From JANOQP01 sp044227705 (GTDB lineage Bacteria; Bacteroidota; Bacteroidia; Chitinophagales; Saprospiraceae), in NCBI GenBank assembly GCA_044227705.1, contig JBGAWE010000069.1, positions 1-20,777 on the forward strand: a stretch of 20,777 nt of DNA. Direction: 5' to 3'. The translations under genes were made by a program, and so were the position numbers. This document shows, one piece after another, positions 1 to 8,026 of this stretch; positions within the stretch are counted from its first letter, which is position 1, and every line of letters starts with the position of its first letter. The notes under the pieces were generated by a model. The model saw only the letters and a program-made list of their open reading frames with translations. It did not search any database and had not been told where the DNA came from.

Positions 1-1842
1 CGGTACACGACCAACGGCTCGGAGCCGACCGCCGCCTCGACAGTTTACATCGACCCCATCAACATCACGGCGACGACCGTCTTGAAGGCCCGCGCCTTCA
101 GCTCGGACCCGACGATTCTGCCCGGTTTCGTCATGGCGAACACCTATTTCATCAACGTAACCCATTCAGTGCCAGTCGTTTCCATCGCGGGCGACATCAT
201 CGAGACCCTGATGGGCGGCAGCCAGATCCGGCCCTTCGGCTCGCTCGAATACTTCGAAAATGGGAAGCGCGAGGCCGACGCATACGGCGAGTTCAACGAG
301 CACGGCAACGACTCCTGGGCCTACGCACAGCGCGGCATCGACTGGATAACCCGCGACCAGATGGGCTACGACGACGAGCTGAACTTCAAGTTTTTCCCCG
401 AAAAGAACCGGAAGAAGTTCCAGCGGCTCATCCTCAAGGCGGCGGCGAACGACAACTACCCCTTCCAAAACGGAGGCGCGCACATCCGCGACCAGTTCGT
501 CCACACCCTCGCCATCCACGGCGGCATGGACATCGACTGCCGCGCCTACAAGCCGTGCGTCCTCTATGTCGACGGGAAATATTGGGGCGTCTACGACCTG
601 CGCGAAAAGGTGGACGACTCCGATTTCACCGACCACTACTACGGGCAGGACGAGAACAACATCGACTTCATCAAAACTTGGGGCGCGACCTGGGCCGAGT
701 ACGGCTCGATGACCGCCTGGAACAACCTCAAGCTCTTCATCCTCGGCAACAACATGGCCGTCGCGGCCAACTACGACTACGTCGCCCAGCGCCTCGATTT
801 GCAGAGCCTCGTCGACTACATCATCATCAACCAGCACACCGTCTGCAAGGACTGGCTCAACTACAACACCGCCTGGTGGCAAGGCAAAGCCGGGGCCGGC
901 CAAAAGTGGCGCTACGCCCTCTGGGACATGGACGCGACCTTCGGCCACTACGTCAACTACACGCACATCCCCAACATCGGCCCGACCGCCGACCCCTGCG
1001 ACGTGGAAGAGCCGTCGGTCGCCGACCCGCAGGGGCATATCGACCTGCTGGTGAAGCTCTTCGAGAACCCCTCGTTCAAGTCGCTCTACATAAACCGATA
1101 CGCAGACCTGCTCAACACCTGCCTTTCCTGCCCCTCGATGCTCGGCCTGCTCGACAGCCTGACGACGGCCATCCAGCCCGAGATGGCCAAGCAGTGCGCC
1201 CGCTGGGGCGGCACGACTGCCGGTTGGCAGGCCAACGTGAAGACGCTGCGAGACTTCATCAGCGCACGCTGCCCGGTGCTCGACGGGGCCATCGTCGGCT
1301 GCTACGACGTGACCGGCCCCTTCCCGCTGACGGTCGACGTGAAGCCGACCGGCTCGCCGAATCACGTCAAACTCCAAACAATCACGCCCGCCACCTATCC
1401 TTTCACCGGCGACTATTTCGGCGACATCAACATCGACCTGACCGCCCTTGCGGGCACCGGCTGGGTGTTCGACCACTGGGAGGTGAGCGGCAACACGTTC
1501 GGCCCCGGCCAGCTGTCGGCGCCCATCCTACTGGCGTTCAAACAGGCAGGGACGGCGACCGCTTTTTTCAAAAAACTCTGCGCCCCGTCGACCGCCAGCA
1601 TCAGCCCGAAGCTCTGCCCGGGGACGAGTTTTCAATTGGGGAACCAAACCTTCAACGCCCAAAACCCGACCGGCACGGTCACGCTCCCCGGCGCGGCGGC
1701 AAGCGGCTGCGACAGCGTCGTGACAGTCACCGTGAAGATGCTGGCCGCCAGCCAGTCGCTTTCACTGAAAAAAAGCTGCGACCCTGTTGAAAAACGCCGT
1801 CGGCCGTCGGCACCGACACGCTCGCGCGCTCGCTCCTGTTGA
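1..1842 (+). CDS. CotH-kinase-like secreted surface protein, N-terminal part (5' end outside window, 3' end frameshifted)
   Basis: The reading frame is open from base 1, so the true start lies to the left; the first in-window start-like codon (TTG at 82) is inside a domain. Residues 1-45 (from RYTTNGSEPT) look like the chitobiase/hexosaminidase C-terminal-like module often placed before CotH domains. The next roughly 350 residues resemble a CotH kinase domain: a rRD-like helix region (IRDQFVHTLA), VDGKYWGVYDLREK (the usual NGxYxGxYxLxE motif) and the WDMDATFG metal-binding motif. CotH proteins are atypical protein kinases; whether this one is active cannot be seen. The last part enters Cys-Asp-Ser repeats (SGCDSVVTVTV). 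The frame is then lost near 1785, giving a junk tail and a stop at 1842. The same gene evidently resumes at about 2321-4051, which supplies the secretion signal. The protein is inferred to be exported by the type IX system and held at the cell surface. Confidence 0.85.
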   Translation, partial: RYTTNGSEPTAASTVYIDPINITATTVLKARAFSSDPTILPGFVMANTYFINVTHSVPVVSIAGDIIETLMGGSQIRPFGSLEYFENGKREADAYGEFNEHGNDSWAYAQRGIDWITRDQMGYDDELNFKFFPEKNRKKFQRLILKAAANDNYPFQNGGAHIRDQFVHTLAIHGGMDIDCRAYKPCVLYVDGKYWGVYDLREKVDDSDFTDHYYGQDENNIDFIKTWGATWAEYGSMTAWNNLKLFILGNNMAVAANYDYVAQRLDLQSLVDYIIINQHTVCKDWLNYNTAWWQGKAGAGQKWRYALWDMDATFGHYVNYTHIPNIGPTADPCDVEEPSVADPQGHIDLLVKLFENPSFKSLYINRYADLLNTCLSCPSMLGLLDSLTTAIQPEMAKQCARWGGTTAGWQANVKTLRDFISARCPVLDGAIVGCYDVTGPFPLTVDVKPTGSPNHVKLQTITPATYPFTGDYFGDINIDLTALAGTGWVFDHWEVSGNTFGPGQLSAPILLAFKQAGTATAFFKKLCAPSTASISPKLCPGTSFQLGNQTFNAQNPTGTVTLPGAAASGCDSVVTVTVKMLAASQSLSLKKSCDPVEKRRRPSAPTRSRARSC

Positions 1843-3260
1843 AAAACGCCGTCGGCTGCGACTCGCTGGCCATCACGAAGACGACCCGGCCTCGCGCCTT
1901 TCAGCCAGACCTCTTTGGTTGGAAAAAACCTGCAACCCGATGGACCAGTCGCCGAATCGACACGGTGGTTTTGACAAACTGGCTGGGCTGCGACTCATCG
2001 TGACATCACCTCGAAAAACCTTCGACGGCGCGCGGAAGCGTAGATCGGGTCGGAATCGACGGCCTGTTTTCAAAAATCCTGCGACCCAACGCGCCGTCGG
2101 AGTCGACACCCGGCCCTCGTCGCTGAGTCTTTTCAAAAACGCCCTCGATTCACTCGTCGTGACGACGCGCACTTTCGACCCGGCGGGGATTTCGACGGCG
2201 CACTTTTCAAAAGCTGCGACCCATCGCGTCCGACACGCTGGTTTTCAAAAGCCCCTCCTGGTGCGACTCTTTGAAAATCCCGAATTGACCTGCAACCCGG
2301 CCGCCGTCGTCAGCTCCTGATTCAGTTTGAAAAACCAGTTCGGCTGCGACTCGCTCGTCGTGACGACGCGCAGCTTCGACCCGGCGGGGATTTCGACGGC
2401 GCACTTTTTCCAAAAATCCTGCGACCCATCGGCCGTCGGTGTCGACACGCTGGTTTTCAAAAACGCGCTCGGCTGCGACTCGCTCAAAATCACGACGACG
2501 AGCCTCGCGCCGACGAGCCAGACTTTTTTGAGCGAGAAAACCTGCAACCCGGCCCTCGTCGGCTCTGATTCGGTCTTTTTGAAAAACCAGTTCGGCTGCG
2601 ATTCGCTCGTCGTGACGACGCGCAGCTTCGACCCGGCGGGCATCTCGACGGCGCACTTTTTCCAAAAATCCTGCGACCCATCGGCCGTCGGAGTCGACAC
2701 GCTGGTTTTCAAAAACACCCTCGGCTGCGACTCGCTCAAAATCACAACAACGAGCCTCGCGCCGACGAGCCAGACTTTGCTGGCCGAACTGACCTGCAAC
2801 CCGGCGGCCGTCGGCTCGGATTCGGTCTTTTTGAAAAACCAGTTCGGCTGCGATTCGCTCGTTGTGACGACACGCACTTTCGACCCGGCCGGGATTTCGA
2901 CGGCGCATTTTTTCCAAAAAAGCTGCGATCCGTCGGCCGTCGGAACCGACACGCTGTTTTTCAAAAACGCCCTCGGCTGCGACAGCCTGAAAATCACGAC
3001 GACGAGCCTTGCGCCGACGAGCCAGACATTTTTGAACGAAAAGACTTGCAACCCAGCGGCCGTAGGCTCGGATTCCATCTTTTTGAAAAACCTGTTCGGC
3101 TGCGACAGCCTCGTCGTGACGACGCGCACTTTCGACCCGGCTGGGATTTCGACAGCCCACTTTTTCCAAAAAAGCTGCGACCCGTCGGCCGTCGGAATCG
3201 ACACAATCATCTCGAAAAACATCCTCGGCTGCGACTCGCTGGCCATCACGGCGACCGAGT
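1700..3260 (+). repeat. Tandem GCDSL-type protein repeats, 252-bp period, with a frameshifted front part
   Basis: The core CTGCGA of the Gly-Cys-Asp-Ser-Leu motif recurs at 2344, 2596, 2848 and 3100, an exact 252-bp (84-residue) period. Each unit is two half-repeats: 2344 to 2473 is 129 bp (43 residues) and 2473 to 2596 is 123 bp (41 residues). The last half begins at 3229. Copies are nearly identical at the nucleotide level, indicating recent duplication or homogenisation. From about 1780 to 2330 recognisable repeat pieces continue, but they jump between frames. One example is a 4-base loss just before 2327 compared with the equivalent stretch near 2565-2585; another is a shortened T-run near 2205. 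Consensus residues include CDSLVVTTR, AHFFQKSCDPSAVG and SQTFLSEKTCNP. Confidence 0.9.
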
Positions 3261-4051
3261 TTGCCGGGCTGGAAATCACGGCCTCGGCAACGGAAAGGCT
3301 CTGTTTCGGGGAGCAAACCGGCCAAATCCGCCTCGATTCAGTGATTACCGGCCAGCCGCCGGTGACAGTCTGGCTCAGCGGCGGCCCGACGCAGAGCTAC
3401 TCGGGCCAACCCATTTCGTGGGAGAAACTCGGCGGCGGCAGCTACTCCCTCACCGCCGCCAACTCGGCGGGCTGCACCACGACGGCCTCGCTGAACATCG
3501 AGGAGGGCGACCCGCCATCCCTCGCCATCGCCCCGGCGGAGGCAGCGATGCATTGGGGCGACAGCCTTTTGCTCGAACCAGTCTCCAATTTCACAATCGC
3601 AACGGCGGCGTGGACTGCCCCGGCGGGTGGCTCGGTCGGTTGCGCGGATTGCCCGGCCGTATTTGTCAAGGCCGAAAAAACGGGCGACTTCCTGCTGCGA
3701 GCGAGCGACCCGTTCGGCTGCGAGGCGACCGCGTCGGCCCGAATCCATGTGGAACGGGGCCTGCGCCTCTTCGTGCCGAACGCGATGCGCCCGGGCAGCG
3801 GCGGCGCGAACGACGGGCTTTCCATCTTCGCCGGGCCGGAGGTCGTTGAGGTTCGGGTGCTGCGCGTTTTCGACCGGTCGGGCAACCAGGTTTTCGAACA
3901 AAAGGACCTCGCGCCCAACTCGGCGAGCGGCTTCGACGGCACCTTCCGGGGGCGCGATTTGCCGCCCGGCGTATATGTCTGGTGGTGCGAACTGGCGATG
4001 CTCGACGGCTCGGCGGCGACGGCGAAAGGGGATTTGACGCTGCTGCGATGA
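2327..4051 (+). CDS. C-terminal part of the CotH surface protein: GCDSL repeats, SprB-like domain, type B sorting domain
   Basis: This is the continuation of the gene that starts left of the window. The frame opens after a stop at 2318-2320 and the first possible start (TTG 2327) lies inside a repeat, so it is not a real start. Residues 1-305 are 3.5 copies of the 84-residue Cys-Asp-Ser repeat. Residues about 320-390 look like an SprB repeat domain (GQIRLDSV, then SYSLTAANSAGC). The last 90 residues are a CHU_C / gliding-motility-associated C-terminal domain: LFVPNAMRPG, VRVLRVFDRSGNQVFE, FDGTFRGRDLPPGVYVWW, ending in LTLLR. That family is the type B sorting signal of the type IX secretion system, so the product is expected to be exported and cell-surface attached or secreted. 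It faces the DinB-like gene convergently with a 63-bp gap and no clear terminator. Confidence 0.85.
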   Translation: MKNQFGCDSLVVTTRSFDPAGISTAHFFQKSCDPSAVGVDTLVFKNALGCDSLKITTTSLAPTSQTFLSEKTCNPALVGSDSVFLKNQFGCDSLVVTTRSFDPAGISTAHFFQKSCDPSAVGVDTLVFKNTLGCDSLKITTTSLAPTSQTLLAELTCNPAAVGSDSVFLKNQFGCDSLVVTTRTFDPAGISTAHFFQKSCDPSAVGTDTLFFKNALGCDSLKITTTSLAPTSQTFLNEKTCNPAAVGSDSIFLKNLFGCDSLVVTTRTFDPAGISTAHFFQKSCDPSAVGIDTIISKNILGCDSLAITATEFAGLEITASATERLCFGEQTGQIRLDSVITGQPPVTVWLSGGPTQSYSGQPISWEKLGGGSYSLTAANSAGCTTTASLNIEEGDPPSLAIAPAEAAMHWGDSLLLEPVSNFTIATAAWTAPAGGSVGCADCPAVFVKAEKTGDFLLRASDPFGCEATASARIHVERGLRLFVPNAMRPGSGGANDGLSIFAGPEVVEVRVLRVFDRSGNQVFEQKDLAPNSASGFDGTFRGRDLPPGVYVWWCELAMLDGSAATAKGDLTLLR

Positions 4052-4114
4052 GGGTCGAGGCCCGCGCGAGATTTGTTGGAGAAGACGCCAGCAACGGCCG
4101 GAAACTTTGAAAAA

Positions 4115-4606
4115 TCAGCTTTTCGGTTTCAGAAAGACCACTTGCCCGAGGTGGTTGGCGAGGTGGTTTGTGCGGCTCAAAAGGACGTTCAGCCGGTTGC
4201 GGTGCGGCTCTTTTTCGAAATCCTCGGCGGAAACGGCGGTGTGCTTTTCGAACCATTCACCCGGACGGAGGGCGGCAAAACGGTCGGCCAGCCGGGCGTT
4301 CACGTTTTTCCAAAAAAGGCGCAGCTCGGCGGCGGGCGGCATTTCGAGGCCGGATTTGTCGGGGCTGAACACAAAAACCTGGTCGAGTTCCGGGCGCAGC
4401 GGCTCGCCAAAGCCGAGCAACGGTAGCATCCGGTCATGGACGGCGGCGAGGTGGCCGAGCAGGTAAATCCCCCGGTTGCGGCCCGGCGAGACCTCGTTTT
4501 CGAGCTGTTCGTCGGTGATGGAATCAAACAGCTCGTCGGCCCTTTTGAGGTGGGCGTTCCAGCCGTCGAGGGCCATTTTCACGAAAAGCGATTCTTGATT
4601 TTGCAT
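4115..4606 (-). CDS. DinB-like metal-binding protein
   Basis: This 163-residue protein matches the DinB/YfiT-like four-helix-bundle superfamily in length and pattern. It starts at ATG 4606 with MQNQESLFVK. The three expected metal-ligand histidines are visible: His52 in LLGHLAAVHDRM, and His148 and His152 in RTNHLANHLGQ near the C-terminus. Family members bind a divalent metal. Some act as thiol-dependent transferases, but many have no known substrate, and nothing nearby indicates one. Its gene stands alone, convergent with the surface-protein gene and divergent from the RND pump gene. Confidence 0.85.
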   Translation of the reverse strand: MQNQESLFVKMALDGWNAHLKRADELFDSITDEQLENEVSPGRNRGIYLLGHLAAVHDRMLPLLGFGEPLRPELDQVFVFSPDKSGLEMPPAAELRLFWKNVNARLADRFAALRPGEWFEKHTAVSAEDFEKEPHRNRLNVLLSRTNHLANHLGQVVFLKPKS

Positions 4607-4664
4607 GGAAAAAGGATGTTGTTGAAGAATGAAGGCAAGGCCTGTCGAACACCAAAACGGGCGG

Positions 4665-4763
4665 CGGGTTTTGTCGCTGGGCGTCTATGTTTGGTGGCAC
4701 GAACTGGCCTTGCTCGACGGGTCGGCCGCGACGGCGAAAGGGGGTTTGACCCTTCCGCGATGA
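4665..4763 (+). pseudogene. Orphan remnant of a type B (CHU_C) sorting-domain 3' end
   Basis: Thirty-two codons plus TGA read RVLSLGVYVWWHELALLDG and on to GGLTLPR. They match the last codons of the surface protein ending at 4051 (PPGVYVWWCELAMLDG to LTLLR), including the stop codon, and the DNA is also closely similar. No matching upstream part of a gene exists: the preceding sequence is the start region of the DinB-like gene. This is best read as a 3' fragment left by duplication, recombination or deletion of a paralogous surface-protein gene. Confidence 0.8.
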
Positions 4764-4766
4764 GCC

Positions 4767-4844
4767 TGATCGGCCGCAAGGGCGCGGAAGGCGCAGAGAT
4801 TTCTTCCAAAACCTCGGCGCCCTCCGCGTCTTTGCGACCAATCA
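4767..4844. repeat. Long imperfect inverted repeat (REP-like hairpin)
   Basis: Arms at 4767-4798 and 4813-4844 are complementary at 26 of 32 positions (several of the others can form G-U pairs) around a 14-base loop. The arms contain GCAAGGGCGCGGAAGGCGC and the reverse complement of GCAAAGACGCGGAGGGCGC. This motif resembles dispersed extragenic palindromes (CGCAAAGACGCGGAGG type) that I recall from several bacterial genomes. There is no T-run, so it is not a classical terminator. It sits directly after the sorting-domain remnant and 18 bp before the RND start. Confidence 0.7.
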
Positions 4845-4862
4845 TCGACTTTCGCCCCCCGT

Positions 4863-7800
4863 ATGAACCTCACCGAGCTTTCCATCCGCCGCCCGTCGCT
4901 GCTCATCGTCTTGTTCAGCGTGCTCCTGTTCATGGGCGGCGCGAGCTACCGGGCCTTGCCCATCGAGCTGGTGCCGAAGTTCTCCGCGCCGGTCATCACG
5001 GTGATGACGGTCTACCCGGGCGCGTCGCCGAGCGAGGTCGAGAACGCGGTCTCCAAACCGATTGAGGAGGCGATTTCCAGCCTGGAGGGCATCGACCAAG
5101 TTCAAGTTGGCTCTCATGAGAACGCCTCGTTCGTCGCCGTCGAGTTCGACCAGGACGCCGACCTCGACCTCTCGCTGGCGAACATGCAGCGGAAGATAAA
5201 CGCCATCCAATCTCAATTTCCGAAAGAGGTCCGCTCGCCAGTCCTCAACAAGTTCGCGCTCGACGAATTACCCGTCGTGCGGATGGCGGTCTCGGCAAAC
5301 CTGACCGGCACGGCGTTTTTCGACTTGGTCAAAAACCGCGTCGCGCCCGAGCTGGCGCAGGTGCCCGGCGTGGCGCAGGTCCAAATTCTCGGCGGGCAGG
5401 AAAGAGAGATAAAAATCAATGTCAACTCGGAGCGGCTGGAGGCTTTCGGGCTTTCGCTGTTGCAGGTCGCGCAGGCGGTTCAGGCCTCGAATTTGGATTT
5501 CCCGACGGGCAAAATCAAGGACGAGGGCGGCCAGTCGCTCATCCGACTGGCAGGAAAGTTTGTCTCGCTCGACGAAATCCGCAACCTCGTTATCGGCCGG
5601 GGCAAGGCCGGTTCGAGCATCTTCTTGAAGGACGTGGCCGAGGTCGCCGACGGGCTGAAAGACCCCGAGATCCTCTGCCGAGCGGAGGGCCTCCCGGCCA
5701 TCGGCATCTCGATTCGCAAGCAGAACGACGCGAACGGCGTGGAGATGAGCGACAAGCTGCGCCAAAAGCTCGCCTTCCTCGAAAAGACCTACCAGCCGGA
5801 CGGGCTGAGGTTCAACGTCATCGCCGACCAGAGCGTCTTCACCCGAAAGGCGGCGACGGCGGTCATCGACGATTTGTTCGTCTCCGTCGCGCTCGTCGCG
5901 CTCATCATGCTGCTCTTTTTGCACAGCCTGCGCAACGCGGCCATCGTGCTCGTGAGCATCCCGACGAGCATCATCTCGACCTTCGTGGTGATGAAGCTTT
6001 GCGGCTACTCGCTCAATTTGATGTCGCTGCTCGGCCTGTCGCTCTCCATCGGCATCCTCGTCGACGACGCGATCGTGGTCATTGAGAACATCTACCGGCA
6101 CCTCGAAAAAGGGAAAGACCGCGTCAAAGCGAGCTACGACGGCCGCACCGAAATCGGCTACACGGCCGTCAGCATCACGCTCATCGACGTGGTGATTTTC
6201 CTGCCGATCATCTTCACCGTCGGCCTCGTGCCGAACCTGCTGCGGCAGTTCTGCGTGACGGTCCTGACCTCGACGCTGATGAGCCTGCTCGTCAGTTTCA
6301 CCCTCGTGCCGTGGCTGACGTCGCGCTTTGCAAAGGCATACCATTTCACCGGGCGGAACCTCGCGGGGCAGTTCATCCTCGCTTTTGAAAGGATGCTCGA
6401 CCGCTTCTCCGACGGCTTCGTCGACGCGCTGCGCTGGGCGCTCGCCGGCCGCGGCCGCCGGTGGCTGGTTTTGACGGCGGCGTTCGGCCTTTTCATCGCC
6501 AGTTTTTCATTGATAAAAGGCGGCTGGATCGGCTCTGCGTTCATGGAACAGGGCGAAAAGGGCGAGTTTTTGATTCAAGTCGAGATGCCGCGAAACTCGA
6601 CCCTCGCCCAGACGAACGAGACCACGCGCCGCGTCGAGGACTTTTTGAAGGCCATGCCCGAGGTGACGGAGACCTTCACGACGGTCGGGACGAACAACAA
6701 GAGCTTCGGCCTCAACTCCGCCTACAACAGCGAAATCCTCGTGAAACTGGTGCCGATGGGGCCGTTGCGCAACATCAAAACGCCGCTTTTCACCCGTCGG
6801 ACGAAGGTGGCTCTGGAAGAGAAAATCACCGGCGCGCGCATCAAGTCGTCGCCCATCGACATTCTCGGCCTCTCGTTTTCGCCCATCGAGGTGATGCTCA
6901 TCGGGCCGGACCTCGACTCGCTCCTTTCCTTTTCAAAGGAATGCCGCGCCGTGATGGACAGCGTCCCGGGCTGCGTCGAAATCGAAAGCTCCGTCGAGGC
7001 CGGCAACCCCGAGCTCCGGGTCGAAATCGACAGAAAAAGAATGGCCGATTACGGCCTGACGATGGCTCAAGTCGGCCTGACGATGCAGACGGCGTTCACC
7101 GGAAACAGCGACGCGCGCTACCGCGACGGCGACTTCGAGTACGGCATCCGCGTCCAGTTCGACGCCTTCGACCGGCGCAACGCCAACGACTTGCGCAACA
7201 TCGCCTTTGTCAACCCGCTCGGGCAGACGGTCTACCTGCGCCAGTTCGCCGACATCATCGAGGGCACCGGCCCGACCCGTCTAGAGCGCCGCGACCGCCT
7301 CCCCTCGACGATGCTCACGGCGCAGGTCATTGGCCGCCCCATCGGCACGACCGGCCTCGAGGTGAAAGCACGATTGGAAAAATTGAAGCCGCCGCCTGGC
7401 TCCTACATCAAGTTCGGCGGCGACCTGAAGCGCACATCGCAGGCCGTCGGGACGCTGGGCTTCGCGCTTTTCATCAGCATTTTGTTGGTTTATCTCGTCA
7501 TGGTCGCGCTGTACGATTCGTGGGTCTACCCGTTCGTCGTGCTGTTCTCGATCCCGCTGTCGCTCATCGGGGCGTTCCTCGCGCTGGCCCTGTCGGGGCA
7601 AAACCTGACCGTCTTCTCGGGCCTCGGCCTGCTCGTTTTGATAGGGCTGGTTGGTAAGAACGCCATCCTCGTCGTCGACTTCGCCAACCAGTTGAAGCAG
7701 CGCGGCTGGCCGCTCGGCGACGCGCTCCTCCGCGCCACGAAGCTGCGCTTCCGCCCCGTTTTGATGACGAACGTGGCGATGGTGGTCGGCCTGCTGCCCA

Positions 7801-8009
7801 TCGCCTACGCCGTCGGGACGGGTGCCGAGTGGAAGAACGGCCTCGCCTGGGCCATCATCGGCGGGCTGACAAGCTCGATGTTCCTCTCGCTGCTGGTCGT
7901 GCCGGTCGTCTATTTCATGATGACGACCATGATGGAAAAGCTCGGCCTCGGCGAGAAGCGGACCGTCGTGGTGGACACGAATTATGTGGAGATTGAAAAA
8001 GAAGCCTGA
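4863..8009 (+). CDS. RND-family efflux pump inner-membrane subunit (HAE1/AcrB-like)
   Basis: This is a full-length 1048-residue RND permease, the usual size. TM1 follows MNLTELSIRRPS. A large periplasmic loop (about residues 35-335) contains the typical VYPGASPSEVENAVSKPIEE and VPGVAQVQILGGQ. TM4 carries the proton-relay pair Asp401-Asp402 in GILVDDAIVVIEN, and TM10 carries Lys932 in GLVGKNAILVVDFANQ, so proton coupling should be intact. The second half repeats the loop-plus-helices plan, as in the family. These pumps work as trimers with a periplasmic adaptor and a TolC-like channel; neither gene is next to it in this window, so partners must be encoded elsewhere. The organic-solute (HAE1) branch is favoured over the metal (CusA) branch by overall pattern, but the substrate is not determined. 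The start at ATG 4863 has no Shine-Dalgarno sequence, usual for Bacteroidota. Confidence 0.95.
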   Translation: MNLTELSIRRPSLLIVLFSVLLFMGGASYRALPIELVPKFSAPVITVMTVYPGASPSEVENAVSKPIEEAISSLEGIDQVQVGSHENASFVAVEFDQDADLDLSLANMQRKINAIQSQFPKEVRSPVLNKFALDELPVVRMAVSANLTGTAFFDLVKNRVAPELAQVPGVAQVQILGGQEREIKINVNSERLEAFGLSLLQVAQAVQASNLDFPTGKIKDEGGQSLIRLAGKFVSLDEIRNLVIGRGKAGSSIFLKDVAEVADGLKDPEILCRAEGLPAIGISIRKQNDANGVEMSDKLRQKLAFLEKTYQPDGLRFNVIADQSVFTRKAATAVIDDLFVSVALVALIMLLFLHSLRNAAIVLVSIPTSIISTFVVMKLCGYSLNLMSLLGLSLSIGILVDDAIVVIENIYRHLEKGKDRVKASYDGRTEIGYTAVSITLIDVVIFLPIIFTVGLVPNLLRQFCVTVLTSTLMSLLVSFTLVPWLTSRFAKAYHFTGRNLAGQFILAFERMLDRFSDGFVDALRWALAGRGRRWLVLTAAFGLFIASFSLIKGGWIGSAFMEQGEKGEFLIQVEMPRNSTLAQTNETTRRVEDFLKAMPEVTETFTTVGTNNKSFGLNSAYNSEILVKLVPMGPLRNIKTPLFTRRTKVALEEKITGARIKSSPIDILGLSFSPIEVMLIGPDLDSLLSFSKECRAVMDSVPGCVEIESSVEAGNPELRVEIDRKRMADYGLTMAQVGLTMQTAFTGNSDARYRDGDFEYGIRVQFDAFDRRNANDLRNIAFVNPLGQTVYLRQFADIIEGTGPTRLERRDRLPSTMLTAQVIGRPIGTTGLEVKARLEKLKPPPGSYIKFGGDLKRTSQAVGTLGFALFISILLVYLVMVALYDSWVYPFVVLFSIPLSLIGAFLALALSGQNLTVFSGLGLLVLIGLVGKNAILVVDFANQLKQRGWPLGDALLRATKLRFRPVLMTNVAMVVGLLPIAYAVGTGAEWKNGLAWAIIGGLTSSMFLSLLVVPVVYFMMTTMMEKLGLGEKRTVVVDTNYVEIEKEA

Positions 8010-8026
8010 CTGTAACTGGTTGGAAA

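Noticed and set aside
166..1476. Long minus-strand open frame opposite the CotH gene
   Set aside because: The composition is Val/Asp/Glu/Arg-rich without domain pattern; the plus strand has clear CotH motifs. It is a high-GC shadow frame.
2344..3260. CRISPR-like regular repeat spacing
   Set aside because: The period is 252 bp and fully coding, with no short palindromic repeats or unique spacers.
2207..3325. Two overlapping minus-strand open frames through the repeat tract
   Set aside because: They mirror the plus-strand repeats, which continue into SprB-like and sorting domains. The openness is a by-product of repeat composition.
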